DNA from: Myxococcales bacterium
GTDB taxonomy: Bacteria; Myxococcota_A; Bradymonadia; UBA7976; UBA1532
Assembly (NCBI GenBank): GCA_020633465.1
Contig: JACKDN010000027.1
Coordinates: 1 to 64,000, forward strand
Reading direction: 5' to 3'
DNA length: 64,000 bases
The position numbers were made by a program, and so were the translations under genes. Under the pieces are notes generated by a model, which made no database searches, was not told the origin of the DNA, and saw only the letters and a program-made list of their open reading frames with translations. Positions 36,301-44,066 of this stretch are shown in pieces (the first letter of the stretch is position 1; every line of letters starts with the position of its first letter).

Positions 36301-38544
36301 CGGCCGCCCGGGCCCGCACTGCTCGACCGGCACGCACTGGAAGTCGGCGCACACCGCGTTGGGCGGGCACGCTCGGTCGTCGCGGCACTCGCCGATGAAG
36401 ATGCACACGCCCGCGCGGCACGCCTCGGCCGGCCCGCAGTCGCGATCGGCCCGGCACTCGGGCGCCGGCACGCACTGGCCCTCGTCGCACACCTGCCCGG
36501 CCGGGCACTGCGCGTCGACCACGCACCCGACCGCCACGCACCGCCCGTCGTCGCCGCACACGAAGCCCGGCCCGCACTCGCCGTCGTTGCGGCAGCCCAC
36601 CGGCCCGCCGGGGAAGCACTGGCCCAGATCGCAGCGCTCACCCGGCGCGCAGTCGCTGTCGCGCCGGCACTCGAGCGGCGGCGGCTCGATGCAGATGCCG
36701 AAGACGCACTCGACGCCCGGCGGGCAGTCCCGATCGAGCTCGCACTGGTCGCCGATGCGGCAGCGCCCGTCGAGGCAGGCCAGCGGCTCGGGACAGTCGT
36801 CGGGCGCGCGGCACTCGAACTCGGGGAAGCACTGGTTCGCGATGCACACCGCCCCCGGCCCGCAGTCGCCGTCCTGCATGCACCCGTCGAGCACGCAGCG
36901 CCCGAACTCGCACTGCTCGCCCTCGGCGCACTCGCGATCGTTCACGCAGCCGGCGGGCACGCACACGTCGCCGATGCAGCGGTTGCCCGGCGGGCAGTCG
37001 CCGTCCACCTGGCAGCCCGGCGGCTGGAAGCAGCGGTTGCCCCGGCACTCGGCGCCGATGGGGCAGTCGCGATCCACCCGGCACTCCACCGGCAGGCAGG
37101 CGCCCTGCACGCAGCCGAGCGGCGGCGGGCAGTCGGCGTTCCCGTCGCAGGGCCGCGGCAGGCACGCGCCGTCGATGCAGATCGTGTCGTTGGGGCAGTC
37201 ACCGTCGCCCATGCAGCCGACGATCACGCACCGATCGTCGATGCAGCGCTCGCCGTCGGCGCAGTCGGCGTCGAAGCGGCAGTCGGGCACGAACACGCAG
37301 CGGTTGGCCTGGCAGCGCGTGCCGAACGGGCAGTCGCGGTCCTCGCGGCACTCGGGCGCCGGCACGCACTCGCCGTCGGTGCACTCCCAGCCGGGCCCGC
37401 AGTCGACGTCCCGGCGGCAGCCCACCGCCTCGCACAGCCCAAGGACGCACTCGGTGCGCGGCGGGCAGTCGGCGTCGTCGAAGCACTGCGGCCCGAAGAT
37501 GCAGCGCCCGTCGGTGCACTGGAAGCCGAAGGGGCAGTCCGGGTCGACGTTGCACTCGACGAACGGAATGCAGCGATTTTGCTGGCAGATCTCGTCGGGC
37601 GCGCATTCGAAGTCGTCCCGGCACTCGGGATCGAAGCGGCACACGCCCGCGTCGCAGACGAAGTCGGGGCGGCACTCGCGATCGTTGCGGCACTGCGGCG
37701 CGTTGACGCAGACGGTGTCCTCGCAGATCTGCCCGCGCGGGCAGTCCTGGTCGCCGCGGCAACCGCCGGCGATGCACTCGCCGCCGACGCACAGCTCGCC
37801 GGCGGCGCAGTCGCGATCCTCGCGGCAGCCCATGCCGCGCACGCAGCGCTCGGCCTCGCAGACGAAGCCGGCGGGGCACTCGCCGTCGTCCTGGCACTCG
37901 GGCTGGGGCACGCACAGCGCGCCGCGGCACTCGAACCCGGCGGGGCAGTTGTCGTCGTCGAGGCACTCGACGCAGGTGCCGTCGGGCGCGCACAGCAGGG
38001 GCGCCGAGCAGTCCTCGGTGTTCGAGCAGCGGTCCTCGACGCAGGCGCGCGTATCGAGATCGCAGCGCTGGCCGGGCGCGCAGCTCGCGTCGCCCCGGCA
38101 CCCGGGGCGGCAGAGGCCCTGCGCGACGTCGCAGTAGTTCCCGTCGGGGCAGCCCTCGTCGGCGCGGCAGGCGTTGGGTCCGGCGTCCGGCGTCGGCGGG
38201 CACAGGCCCGCGTCGTCCGGGTTGGCGCACACGGGCGCGCAGGCGTCGCCCACGCACTGGCCCACGCAGGATCCGTTGACGCAGGCGGCGCCCTGGGGGC
38301 AGGGCCGCAGGTCGTCGCACTGGCCGGGCAGCTGGTCGACCGCGATGCAGACGTCCGCGATGCAGGTGCGGTCGCTGGGGCACAGCCCCTCGACGCACGC
38401 CGGCCCGGGCAGACACCGGTCCCCCACGCACGCCTGCCCGTCGCCGCAGTCGTTGTGGCTCTCGCACTCGAGGTTCGAGCGGCCGCAGCCCCCCAACAGG
38501 GCCAGCAACGAGAGTGACGGGAGCAGCAGCGCCAGGCGGTTCAT
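33340..38544 (-). CDS. Giant lipoprotein of about 68 four-cysteine repeats
   Basis: A 1734-residue lipoprotein (lipobox ALLGGC at about residue 20). Almost all the rest is a tandem array of about 68 units of 21-27 residues, consensus C-R-x-D-x-D-C-P-x-G-x-x-C-x-x-G-x-C-V-P, each with four cysteines. One non-repeat domain of about 130 residues (around 1340-1470: VIEVGPRGGQFDFDN..., LLQPGDYFLFVDSWNE) resembles bacterial pre-peptidase/carbohydrate-binding beta domains. It interrupts the array about 11 to 12 units before the end. The protein should form a long disulfide-stabilised filament on the outer membrane, perhaps for adhesion. The DNA is repetitive but coding, with unit divergence that argues against recent expansion. 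Confidence 0.88.
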   Translation of the reverse strand: MNRLALLLPSLSLLALLGGCGRSNLECESHNDCGDGQACVGDRCLPGPACVEGLCPSDRTCIADVCIAVDQLPGQCDDLRPCPQGAACVNGSCVGQCVGDACAPVCANPDDAGLCPPTPDAGPNACRADEGCPDGNYCDVAQGLCRPGCRGDASCAPGQRCDLDTRACVEDRCSNTEDCSAPLLCAPDGTCVECLDDDNCPAGFECRGALCVPQPECQDDGECPAGFVCEAERCVRGMGCREDRDCAAGELCVGGECIAGGCRGDQDCPRGQICEDTVCVNAPQCRNDRECRPDFVCDAGVCRFDPECRDDFECAPDEICQQNRCIPFVECNVDPDCPFGFQCTDGRCIFGPQCFDDADCPPRTECVLGLCEAVGCRRDVDCGPGWECTDGECVPAPECREDRDCPFGTRCQANRCVFVPDCRFDADCADGERCIDDRCVIVGCMGDGDCPNDTICIDGACLPRPCDGNADCPPPLGCVQGACLPVECRVDRDCPIGAECRGNRCFQPPGCQVDGDCPPGNRCIGDVCVPAGCVNDRECAEGEQCEFGRCVLDGCMQDGDCGPGAVCIANQCFPEFECRAPDDCPEPLACLDGRCRIGDQCELDRDCPPGVECVFGICIEPPPLECRRDSDCAPGERCDLGQCFPGGPVGCRNDGECGPGFVCGDDGRCVAVGCVVDAQCPAGQVCDEGQCVPAPECRADRDCGPAEACRAGVCIFIGECRDDRACPPNAVCADFQCVPVEQCGPGRPCAADQICRDGRCVPAVMCMGDQECGPGARCVNGECVPVPECTGADDCGPGEQCRNGRCIFAGECRDDAECPGGFSCQNFQCQPIVECRVGPDCGPGFECARGRCVFVGECEDARDCAPGEQCLDFVCVPAFECDDGRPCPAGERCIDGLCVFQGECRVNGDCPPLFSCSGFRCVETGRCARDADCEPLGQVCDDFNRTCVDENFCRERADCGQSERCIGDLCRPIDFCIDDLDCDEGSFCQEGLNLCRPRPDCFADGDCAARERCDQGTCVPVVCRVDEDCGNGFSCAGGRCIPPFFCSRDFDCPIDGNICDNGVCVTPNGCRNDADCAADFEACIAGTCVPLPPPECRRDVDCGPGNVCEFGFCSPDPGCQADGQCPEGQVCRANQCVAAPIICRVDLDCASGQLCINGQCAERPGTCRGDRDCGPGQICRNRICLPGCRADDQCPVGQICEANQCTDVMMGCDENIDCPPGNWCNPRTRACEPGCRNNAECLAGLQCVEGRCADVGGCRNDGDCRPGQQCINRQCIGQPVDCRNDGDCDPGERCDQATGTCVLDGCQVDRDCPEGAVCVMGVCQVDSVCRGNDRVIEVGPRGGQFDFDNTGLPDGYRGQCGGNASEQVFRLTLDVPAAVNFETINLRGGTDSLIYVRGSCDDAGSELACDDDGGQQGVTSRIAFDLLQPGDYFLFVDSWNETPAIGTVLIEVAPLVDCRNDADCPEGRCVDGACVDVGCVRDAECGEGFICRGGQCFAGQRCRVDVDCDGDAICIDSVCRPPQCQADAECPGELICEDGRCGVPQCTRNNDCAPGLVCEVGRCVEDDLSCRGDGDCRSPLICERQVCVQPQCSVDAQCRAGERCRDGRCVQREDFCEADADCDGDSICEGATCEPLNGRCADVDACNDGAACVGGNCVDAVRCDNNAICQQIIPIFRCTNGICTAPFNQCQRNSDCAAGGSCVFGVCAPLSSPECIRDVDCGPGGLCEDERCVP

Positions 38545-38724
38545 CGGAGCATCTCCGGCGGCGGGGGGTTCATCTCAGTGGATCGGCGTTCGAACGCGGT
38601 GCCCGGCGGCGAGTGGTGCATCCCGGGCCCGCCGAGGTCCGCGCGGTGAGCCCGGCTGAACGCTGACCGCTGCGAGCTGACAGCCCGGTCGACTCGGCGA
38701 ACACGGCGGGGGACTCCATCCATC

Positions 38725-40740
38725 TCAGTCGGCCTCGAGCACCAGGAACTCGACGCGGCGGTTCTTGGCCCGACCCCGCGAGGTCAGGTTGGGGGCGATG
38801 GGCCGCTCGGCGCCGTACCCCTTCGACTGCACGCGCTCGGCGTCCACGCCCCGCGACACCAGGTACGACTTTACGGACCGCGCCTGTCGTTCGCTAACGG
38901 CCACCAGCTCGTCGGGCACGCCGCGCGCGTCGGTGTGGGCGTTGACGCGCACCTTGCGCACCTGCGGGTTGTTGTTCAGCTCGATGGCCAGATCGTCCAG
39001 CGCGCGCTTCGACGCGTCCGTGAGCGTGTCCCCGCGCGTCTCGGTGAACTCGATGGGGCGCGCCACCGAGATGCCGCGGCTCGACACCGTCGCCAGCCCG
39101 CGCCCGCCCGACGGCACCGGCGCGACGCTCGGCCGCCCGCGCTTGCTCGGCGCGCGCTTCGCGGCCCGCGTGCCCGCGCTCGACTTGCCCTTCTTCATCG
39201 GCACGCGCAGGGACGCCGTGCGCTCGGCCTCGACCTCGACGGCCTTCTCCACGTCGGCGAAGCCCGCCGTGAAGATGCGCGCCGTGTACTTGCCCGGCGG
39301 CACCTCGGCGCGGAAGGGCGTGTCCGGCGTCGCGTCACCGCTGACCTCGCCCACCTCGACCGACGCGCCCATCGGCTTGCCGCGCTCGTCGAACACCCGC
39401 ACCTCGACGCTGCCCTTCTTGGCCTCGGGCAGCTTCTCGAGCTTCAGCTGGACGCTCGCGTCCTTGCCGGCCTCGACGCTCACCTCGGCCTTCGCGCTGT
39501 CGTAGCCCTCGGCGGCGGCCTGCACCCGCACCTTGCCGGGCGCGAACCGATAGCCGGCGAAGCGGCCCTCCTCGTCGGTCAGCTGCGCGCTGACGCCGCG
39601 CTGCCCCGGGTAGGTGATCTCGGCGTCGCCGATGGGCGCGCCCGACTTCGCGTCCACCACGCGCCCGGTCAGCACGCCCTTCGGCTCGGCGGCGGCGGGC
39701 GGCGGCGCCTCGGCCTTCACGGCGCGCTCGATGACCCGCGGCCGCGGATCCAGCGTGTAGGCCACGCTGGTCACCACCATCCAGGGCGGCTCGCTGGGCA
39801 CGCCGGTGAAGTAGGCGTCGCTCAGGCCGAAGCGCACCGCCAGCTCGAGCGCCAGCTCGGGCAGCGGGAAGGCGCGGACGCCGGGGGTGATCGAGTGCGG
39901 CACCGACGCGAAGGCGAACTCCTGCGAGCCCGCGCCCATGCGCTCGAGCTGCACCAGGAAGGGGGTGCCGATGCGGTACTCGAGGAAGGGCGCCACCCAG
40001 GGATCGACCGGCGCCTCGAGGCCCAGGCCGATGATGAAGCGGTCGTAGCGGGCGATCTGCAGGCCGAACTCCTGCACGACGCTGGGCTCTTCGGGCTGGT
40101 CGGCGAAGACGGCCTCGCTGTTCTCGACGTAGTAGCTCAGGTCGAGGTGCACGCGCAGGGGCGCGGTGTTCGTGCGAGCGAGGTCGAAGGTGGTCAGCGC
40201 GCGGAACTCGGCGCTGGTGCCCTCGCCGCTGAAGCCGCCGCCCAGGCCGCTCAGCAGGCGCACCGAGGCCGCGGCGCCGACGGCGACGTTGTCCGACACC
40301 CACAGGCCGCCCTTGAGGCCCAGGGCCAGATCGCCCTGCGTCTGCAGCAGCTCGGGCTCGCCGGCGTCGTTCGTGTTGCTGGTGCTGCGCACCGACAGGA
40401 AGGCCTCGACGTTCTCCTGCGGCGTGTAGGCCAGCGAGAAGTCGGTGCCGGTGAAGTCGTTGGTGGCGCCGTCGACCGGGAAGTCGTCGGCCGAGAACAG
40501 TCCCAGGCTGAAGCGCAGCCGGAACGTGCCCTCGGGGCCGGGATCGGCCGACCACACGCGGTGCAGGCCGGTCGGGCCCTCGACCGCGGCGGTGCGCTGG
40601 GCCACCGGCACGGCGGCCTCCTCGGCGGCGGGTGCGGCGGCCTTCGCGGGCGCGGGCCCAGGCGCGGCGCCGGGCGCCTCCTGGGCGACGGCGATCGCCG
40701 GCAACAGAAGGGCCAGCAGGAGCGGAGAGCGGTGCGACAT
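38725..40740 (-). CDS. Outer-membrane beta-barrel with regulatory-like domains and OmpA peptidoglycan-binding domain
   Basis: A 671-residue protein with a signal peptide (to about residue 20), an Ala/Pro linker, and a beta-barrel-like region (about 55-330). Two carboxypeptidase-regulatory/PEGA-like domains follow (about 345-430 and 435-510: VLTGRVVDAKSGAPIGDAEI, GSVEVRVFDERGKPMGASVE). A basic linker leads to a C-terminal OmpA domain (about 555-671: DDLAIELNNNPQVRKVRVNA, HTDARG, YGAERPIAPN, NRRVEFLVLE) that grips peptidoglycan. It lies upstream of the giant repeat lipoprotein on the same strand, with a 180-bp gap, and could anchor or export it. That link is inference. Confidence 0.87.
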   Translation of the reverse strand: MSHRSPLLLALLLPAIAVAQEAPGAAPGPAPAKAAAPAAEEAAVPVAQRTAAVEGPTGLHRVWSADPGPEGTFRLRFSLGLFSADDFPVDGATNDFTGTDFSLAYTPQENVEAFLSVRSTSNTNDAGEPELLQTQGDLALGLKGGLWVSDNVAVGAAASVRLLSGLGGGFSGEGTSAEFRALTTFDLARTNTAPLRVHLDLSYYVENSEAVFADQPEEPSVVQEFGLQIARYDRFIIGLGLEAPVDPWVAPFLEYRIGTPFLVQLERMGAGSQEFAFASVPHSITPGVRAFPLPELALELAVRFGLSDAYFTGVPSEPPWMVVTSVAYTLDPRPRVIERAVKAEAPPPAAAEPKGVLTGRVVDAKSGAPIGDAEITYPGQRGVSAQLTDEEGRFAGYRFAPGKVRVQAAAEGYDSAKAEVSVEAGKDASVQLKLEKLPEAKKGSVEVRVFDERGKPMGASVEVGEVSGDATPDTPFRAEVPPGKYTARIFTAGFADVEKAVEVEAERTASLRVPMKKGKSSAGTRAAKRAPSKRGRPSVAPVPSGGRGLATVSSRGISVARPIEFTETRGDTLTDASKRALDDLAIELNNNPQVRKVRVNAHTDARGVPDELVAVSERQARSVKSYLVSRGVDAERVQSKGYGAERPIAPNLTSRGRAKNRRVEFLVLEAD

Positions 40741-40864
40741 ACCACGTACCCGGACGTCGGAGACGCGGCACTCTAACAAGGGGCCCTCCTATGCGGCGAG
40801 TTCGGGCGCCCGGCCGCGCGGCGCGGGGCGATCCGAGGTACGCAGCCGGCCGGGTCCGATGTGC

Positions 40865-41212
40865 TCACATCGCGGCGTAGCGCGGCACCAGGGCCAGGGC
40901 GCGGGGCGCCTCGGGCACCACCTCGGGGGCCTCGTCGGCCAGGCGGGCGTACTCCTGCCGCAGGAAGCGGCGGGTCAGGCGCTCGAGGCGGTTGAAGCCG
41001 ATCAGCGTCACCGCGTGGGCGGTCGACGTGACGCGACCGCGGCCTTCGTAGAGGACTTCGGCCGTCTCGATCACGGCGTCGGCGAGGGGCCCCACCGCGT
41101 CCAGCAGGCGGCCCAGCCGCACCGCGTTGGACCGGGGGTCGTTCAACAGGGCCAGAATCCGCCGACCCACGAAAACACGGTCCGATACCGTCGAGACAGC
41201 CAGAGCGCTCAT
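40865..41212 (-). CDS. Half-size HDOD-like protein
   Basis: A 115-residue protein that resembles only the first helices of an HDOD domain: RRILALLNDPRSNAVRLGRL, then VIETAEVLYEGRGRVTSTAHAVTLIGFNRLERL. The family domain is near 200 residues, so this is a truncated or minimal version. The start is the second ATG (41212), because GGAGG ends six bases upstream of it. HDOD proteins act as adaptors in signalling. A similar full domain is in the kinase at 27780. Confidence 0.7.
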   Translation of the reverse strand: MSALAVSTVSDRVFVGRRILALLNDPRSNAVRLGRLLDAVGPLADAVIETAEVLYEGRGRVTSTAHAVTLIGFNRLERLTRRFLRQEYARLADEAPEVVPEAPRALALVPRYAAM

Positions 41213-41332
41213 GCTCATCCTCCATGAAGTGCCGTATTGCCGCGTCCTTGCGGCGACCCACCCAGTCCATCGACCGGGGCGGGGTGATCGTGAGAGAAAA
41301 CTTGCGACGTTATCCGGCGAGTGGGAGGTGGC

Positions 41333-42775
41333 GTGGCCGACGAGACCGACGAGGACGGGCGCGTCGCGCGCCTCGGACGCTGGGCCGGTCCGGTCGTCGG
41401 CGCGGTCATCTGGGCGGTGCCCGGCGGCACCCTCGAGCCCGAAGCGCAGCGCCTCGCCGCGCTGACCACCTGGATGGCGATCTGGTGGATGACCGAGGCC
41501 CCGCCCGTCGCCGCCACCGCGCTCTTGCCCCTCGCGCTGTTCCCCTGGCTGGGCATCCAGAAGGCGGCCGAGGTGGCCCCCAACTACGGCCACGACCTCA
41601 TCTGGCTGTTCTTCGGCGGCTTCCAGCTGGCCTTCGCCGTCGAGCGCTGGGGCCTGCACCGCCGCATGGCCCTCTTCCTCGTCACCCGCCTCGGCACGCG
41701 CGGCGACCGCCTGGTGCTGGGCTTCATGGTGGCCGTCGCCCTGATGTCGATGTGGCTGCTGAACACCTCGACCACCCTGATGATGCTGCCCGTCGCCATG
41801 GCGGTGGCCGTCGCGATCGAGGGCCCCGACGCCGGCCCCTTCGGCAAGGCGCTGATGCTGGGCATGGCCTACGCGGCCAGCGTCGGCGGCATGGGCACCT
41901 ACGTCGGCACCGCGCCCAACGGCGTCTTCGCCGGCGTCGCGCGCAAGATGGGCGTCGACATCCCCTTCGCCGACTGGATGCTGTTCGCCGCGCCCCTCTC
42001 GCTGCTGCTGGTCGGCCTGATCTGGCTGTACCTCACCCGCTTCGCCTTCGCCGTGCCGCGCGCCGATCTGCCCGCCGACCACCCCGCGCGCGTGGCGCTC
42101 GACGAGGATCTCGGGCCGTGGACGGCCGGCCAGAAGCGGGTGGCGCTCGTCTTCGGCCTCGCGGTCGCCCTCTGGATCGGCCGCCGCTGGATCCTCGCGG
42201 CCTTCGGCTACGGGCCCAAGGACGTCACCGACGCCACCGTGGCCATCGTCTGCGCCGTCGCGCTGTTCGTCGTGCCGTCCGGCCAGGGCGAGCCCCTGCT
42301 CACCTGGCGCGAGAGCGGGCGCACCCCCTGGCACATCCTGCTGCTGTTCGGCGGCGGCTTCGCGCTGGCCGGCGGCTTCGAGCAGACCGGCCTGTCGCGC
42401 TGGCTGGGCGAACAGCTGGCCGCGGTGGCGACCCACCTGCCGCTGCCGCTCACCGTCCTGGCGGTGGTGCTGTTCGTCACCTTCCTCACCGAGGTCACCA
42501 GCAACACGGCGACCGCCACGGTCCTGCTGCCGGTGATGGGCGGCCTGGCCGTCGCCCTCGACCTCAACCCCGCGCTGCTGATGCTGCCGGCCACGCTCGC
42601 GGCGTCGTGCGCGTTCATGCTGCCGGTGGCGACGCCGCCCAACGCCATCGTCTATGGCAGCGGGCGCGTCAGCATGGGCGACATGGCGCGGGCGGGCGTC
42701 GGCCTCAACCTGCTGACCGCGGTGGTGATCTCGGCGTGGGTGCTCACCTGGGGGCGGTGGACGCTGGGCCTGTGA
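41333..42775 (+). CDS. DASS-family (SLC13-like) sodium:dicarboxylate/sulfate symporter
   Basis: A 480-residue membrane protein with about eleven to twelve helices. Family markers: TEAPPVAATALLPLALFPWLG near the start, a first Asn-Thr motif MWLLNTSTTLMMLP and a second EVTSNTATATVLLP, which mark the two substrate-binding hairpins of DASS transporters. The DASS family imports succinate, malate, citrate or sulfate with sodium. The start is GTG 41333, with GGGAGGT just upstream. An earlier in-frame GTG at 41321 is less likely. The gene is divergent from the HDOD gene, with a 120-bp gap, and stands alone. The exact substrate is not clear. Confidence 0.92.
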   Translation: MADETDEDGRVARLGRWAGPVVGAVIWAVPGGTLEPEAQRLAALTTWMAIWWMTEAPPVAATALLPLALFPWLGIQKAAEVAPNYGHDLIWLFFGGFQLAFAVERWGLHRRMALFLVTRLGTRGDRLVLGFMVAVALMSMWLLNTSTTLMMLPVAMAVAVAIEGPDAGPFGKALMLGMAYAASVGGMGTYVGTAPNGVFAGVARKMGVDIPFADWMLFAAPLSLLLVGLIWLYLTRFAFAVPRADLPADHPARVALDEDLGPWTAGQKRVALVFGLAVALWIGRRWILAAFGYGPKDVTDATVAIVCAVALFVVPSGQGEPLLTWRESGRTPWHILLLFGGGFALAGGFEQTGLSRWLGEQLAAVATHLPLPLTVLAVVLFVTFLTEVTSNTATATVLLPVMGGLAVALDLNPALLMLPATLAASCAFMLPVATPPNAIVYGSGRVSMGDMARAGVGLNLLTAVVISAWVLTWGRWTLGL

Positions 42776-42780
42776 ACGCC

Positions 42781-42999
42781 TCAGCCCGGCGCGCGCGCCC
42801 AGGTCAGCAAGGCCAGCAGCGCCGCGGCGATGATCCCCAGCGCCCAGCGCCACGCGCGGCGCCGGCGGGCCGCGGCGACGCGCCGATCGCGTCGCTGGTG
42901 CAGCGCGCGGGCCACGTCGCGGGCGTCGAGCCCCAGCGCGCGGGCCACGCGGCGCGCCTGGGCCAGGTCGACCTCGTCGTCGGTGTCGGCCGCGCTCAC
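42781..42999 (-). CDS. Small single-TM protein, unknown
   Basis: A 72-residue protein with an acidic start (AADTDDEVDLAQARRVARAL), a strongly basic middle (RRDRRVAAARRRRAWRW) and one C-terminal membrane helix (ALGIIAAALLALLTWA). It starts at GTG and is convergent with the transporter, five bases apart. It has the look of a small tail-anchored protein. No family was recognised, and it could be a spurious reading frame. Confidence 0.5.
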   Translation of the reverse strand: MSAADTDDEVDLAQARRVARALGLDARDVARALHQRRDRRVAAARRRRAWRWALGIIAAALLALLTWARAPG

Positions 43000-43160
43000 G
43001 GCGCGTCCGCTCGGCCAAGGGCCGGCACGGAGCCTGTCGGCATGGTGTCCCCCCCACGGCGACTCGGGGGGGCAACCATCGGGCGCGTCGTCGCGTTCCC
43101 GCCCGGGCGCTCGTCGCGCGTGGGGGGCCCCGCGAAGCGCCCCGACGGTGCGACGGGCCG

Positions 43161-43943
43161 CTACTCGGCGGCCTTGGCGCGCCGCGTCTGCTTGCCGCGC
43201 CAGCGCCTCCACGCGTGCCCGTCGCCGCCCTGGCCCTCGGCCAGCCGCAGGTCGGCCGCGGCGGGGTCGACCACGCAGGCGTCCCAGGCGGGCGCGCGGT
43301 CCGAGCCGCTGTAGGCTTGGTCGTTGGTCGTCTCGAGGATGTCCTCGAAGCGGTTGATGCAGAAGGCCGCGAAGCCCGTCGCGCCCTGCTTCGTGGGCCA
43401 GGCGTAGGCGATCCAGTCGACCGCGCCCGGGGGCACCTCGCCGCCTTCCGTGATCGCGCCGCCGGGCGTGCGCACGAAGACGGCGAATCGATAGCCGCTG
43501 ACGTCGGCCGCCGCGCCCTGCGGGGTGTCGACCAGCGCGCGGAAGGGCGTGCGCAGCAGCTCGGCCTCGAGGGGCGGCTGCACCGGACGCGCGCCCGAGA
43601 GCTCGGCGATCAGGCCCGCGCGCCCGTACCCCGCGACGAAGGTGTCCTGCGCCCACAGCAGCGTGCGCAGCGTCGACACCGCGGTGCGCTCGGCCGCCTT
43701 CTGTCCGGCGATCACGATGTTGGGCGCGGCGGCCTTCAGCGTGAACACGGTCAGCAACGCCAGCGGCGCGCCCACCGCCGCGCCCCAAGCGCCCGCTCGG
43801 GCGGGCCCGCCGACGCCGCGCAGCAGGGCCGCGATGCCGAGCCCCGCCCCCAGCGCCAGCGCCAGCGCGCCCCACCCGGCGGCCCAGGGCGCACCCAGCG
43901 CGGCGAGCAGGACGGCGGCGGCGGCGAGGCGGGGCGGCGTCAT
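43161..43943 (-). CDS. Membrane protein with pilin-like external domain, unknown
   Basis: A 260-residue protein with two to three N-terminal helices (about 5-40 and 53-72). A long external part opens with an ERTAVSTLRTLLWAQDTFVA helix that resembles the start of pseudopilin-type or DUF2950-like domains. Later motifs are YRFAVFVRTPGGAITEGG and a Cys pair (C196 and C224 region). The sequence is not matched to a family with confidence. The 161-bp gap to the small TM gene holds nothing recognisable. Confidence 0.7.
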   Translation of the reverse strand: MTPPRLAAAAVLLAALGAPWAAGWGALALALGAGLGIAALLRGVGGPARAGAWGAAVGAPLALLTVFTLKAAAPNIVIAGQKAAERTAVSTLRTLLWAQDTFVAGYGRAGLIAELSGARPVQPPLEAELLRTPFRALVDTPQGAAADVSGYRFAVFVRTPGGAITEGGEVPPGAVDWIAYAWPTKQGATGFAAFCINRFEDILETTNDQAYSGSDRAPAWDACVVDPAAADLRLAEGQGGDGHAWRRWRGKQTRRAKAAE

Positions 43944-44029
43944 GGCGCGGCAGGATACGCCGCCGGCCGCGTGGCTCCAAGGACGCGGTGCGCCCCCGAC
44001 GCGCCCCGCGCGCCCTCGGGCGCCCCTTC

Positions 44030-44058
44030 TTGAAGTGCCTGGACCCCTGATTTATCGT
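44030..44058 (+). promoter_or_regulatory. Candidate promoter of the pseudokinase operon
   Basis: TTGAAG (44030-44035) and TATCGT (44053-44058) are separated by exactly 17 bases, with the ATG at 44067. Transcription would begin at or just before the start codon, giving a leaderless or near-leaderless mRNA. It is a plausible housekeeping-type promoter by spacing and sequence only. Confidence 0.5.
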
Positions 44059-44066
44059 GCGCCGTC

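Noticed and set aside
33340..38544. Regular short repeats that could suggest a CRISPR-like or satellite array
   Set aside because: The repetition is in the coding frame, with units of 21-27 codons and variable DNA. There are no constant repeats with spacers and no cas genes.
38541..38723. A 60-codon minus-strand frame between the giant lipoprotein gene and the OmpA gene
   Set aside because: It overlaps the ribosome-binding region of the large gene, has no domain or own ribosome-binding site and is Arg/Pro-rich.
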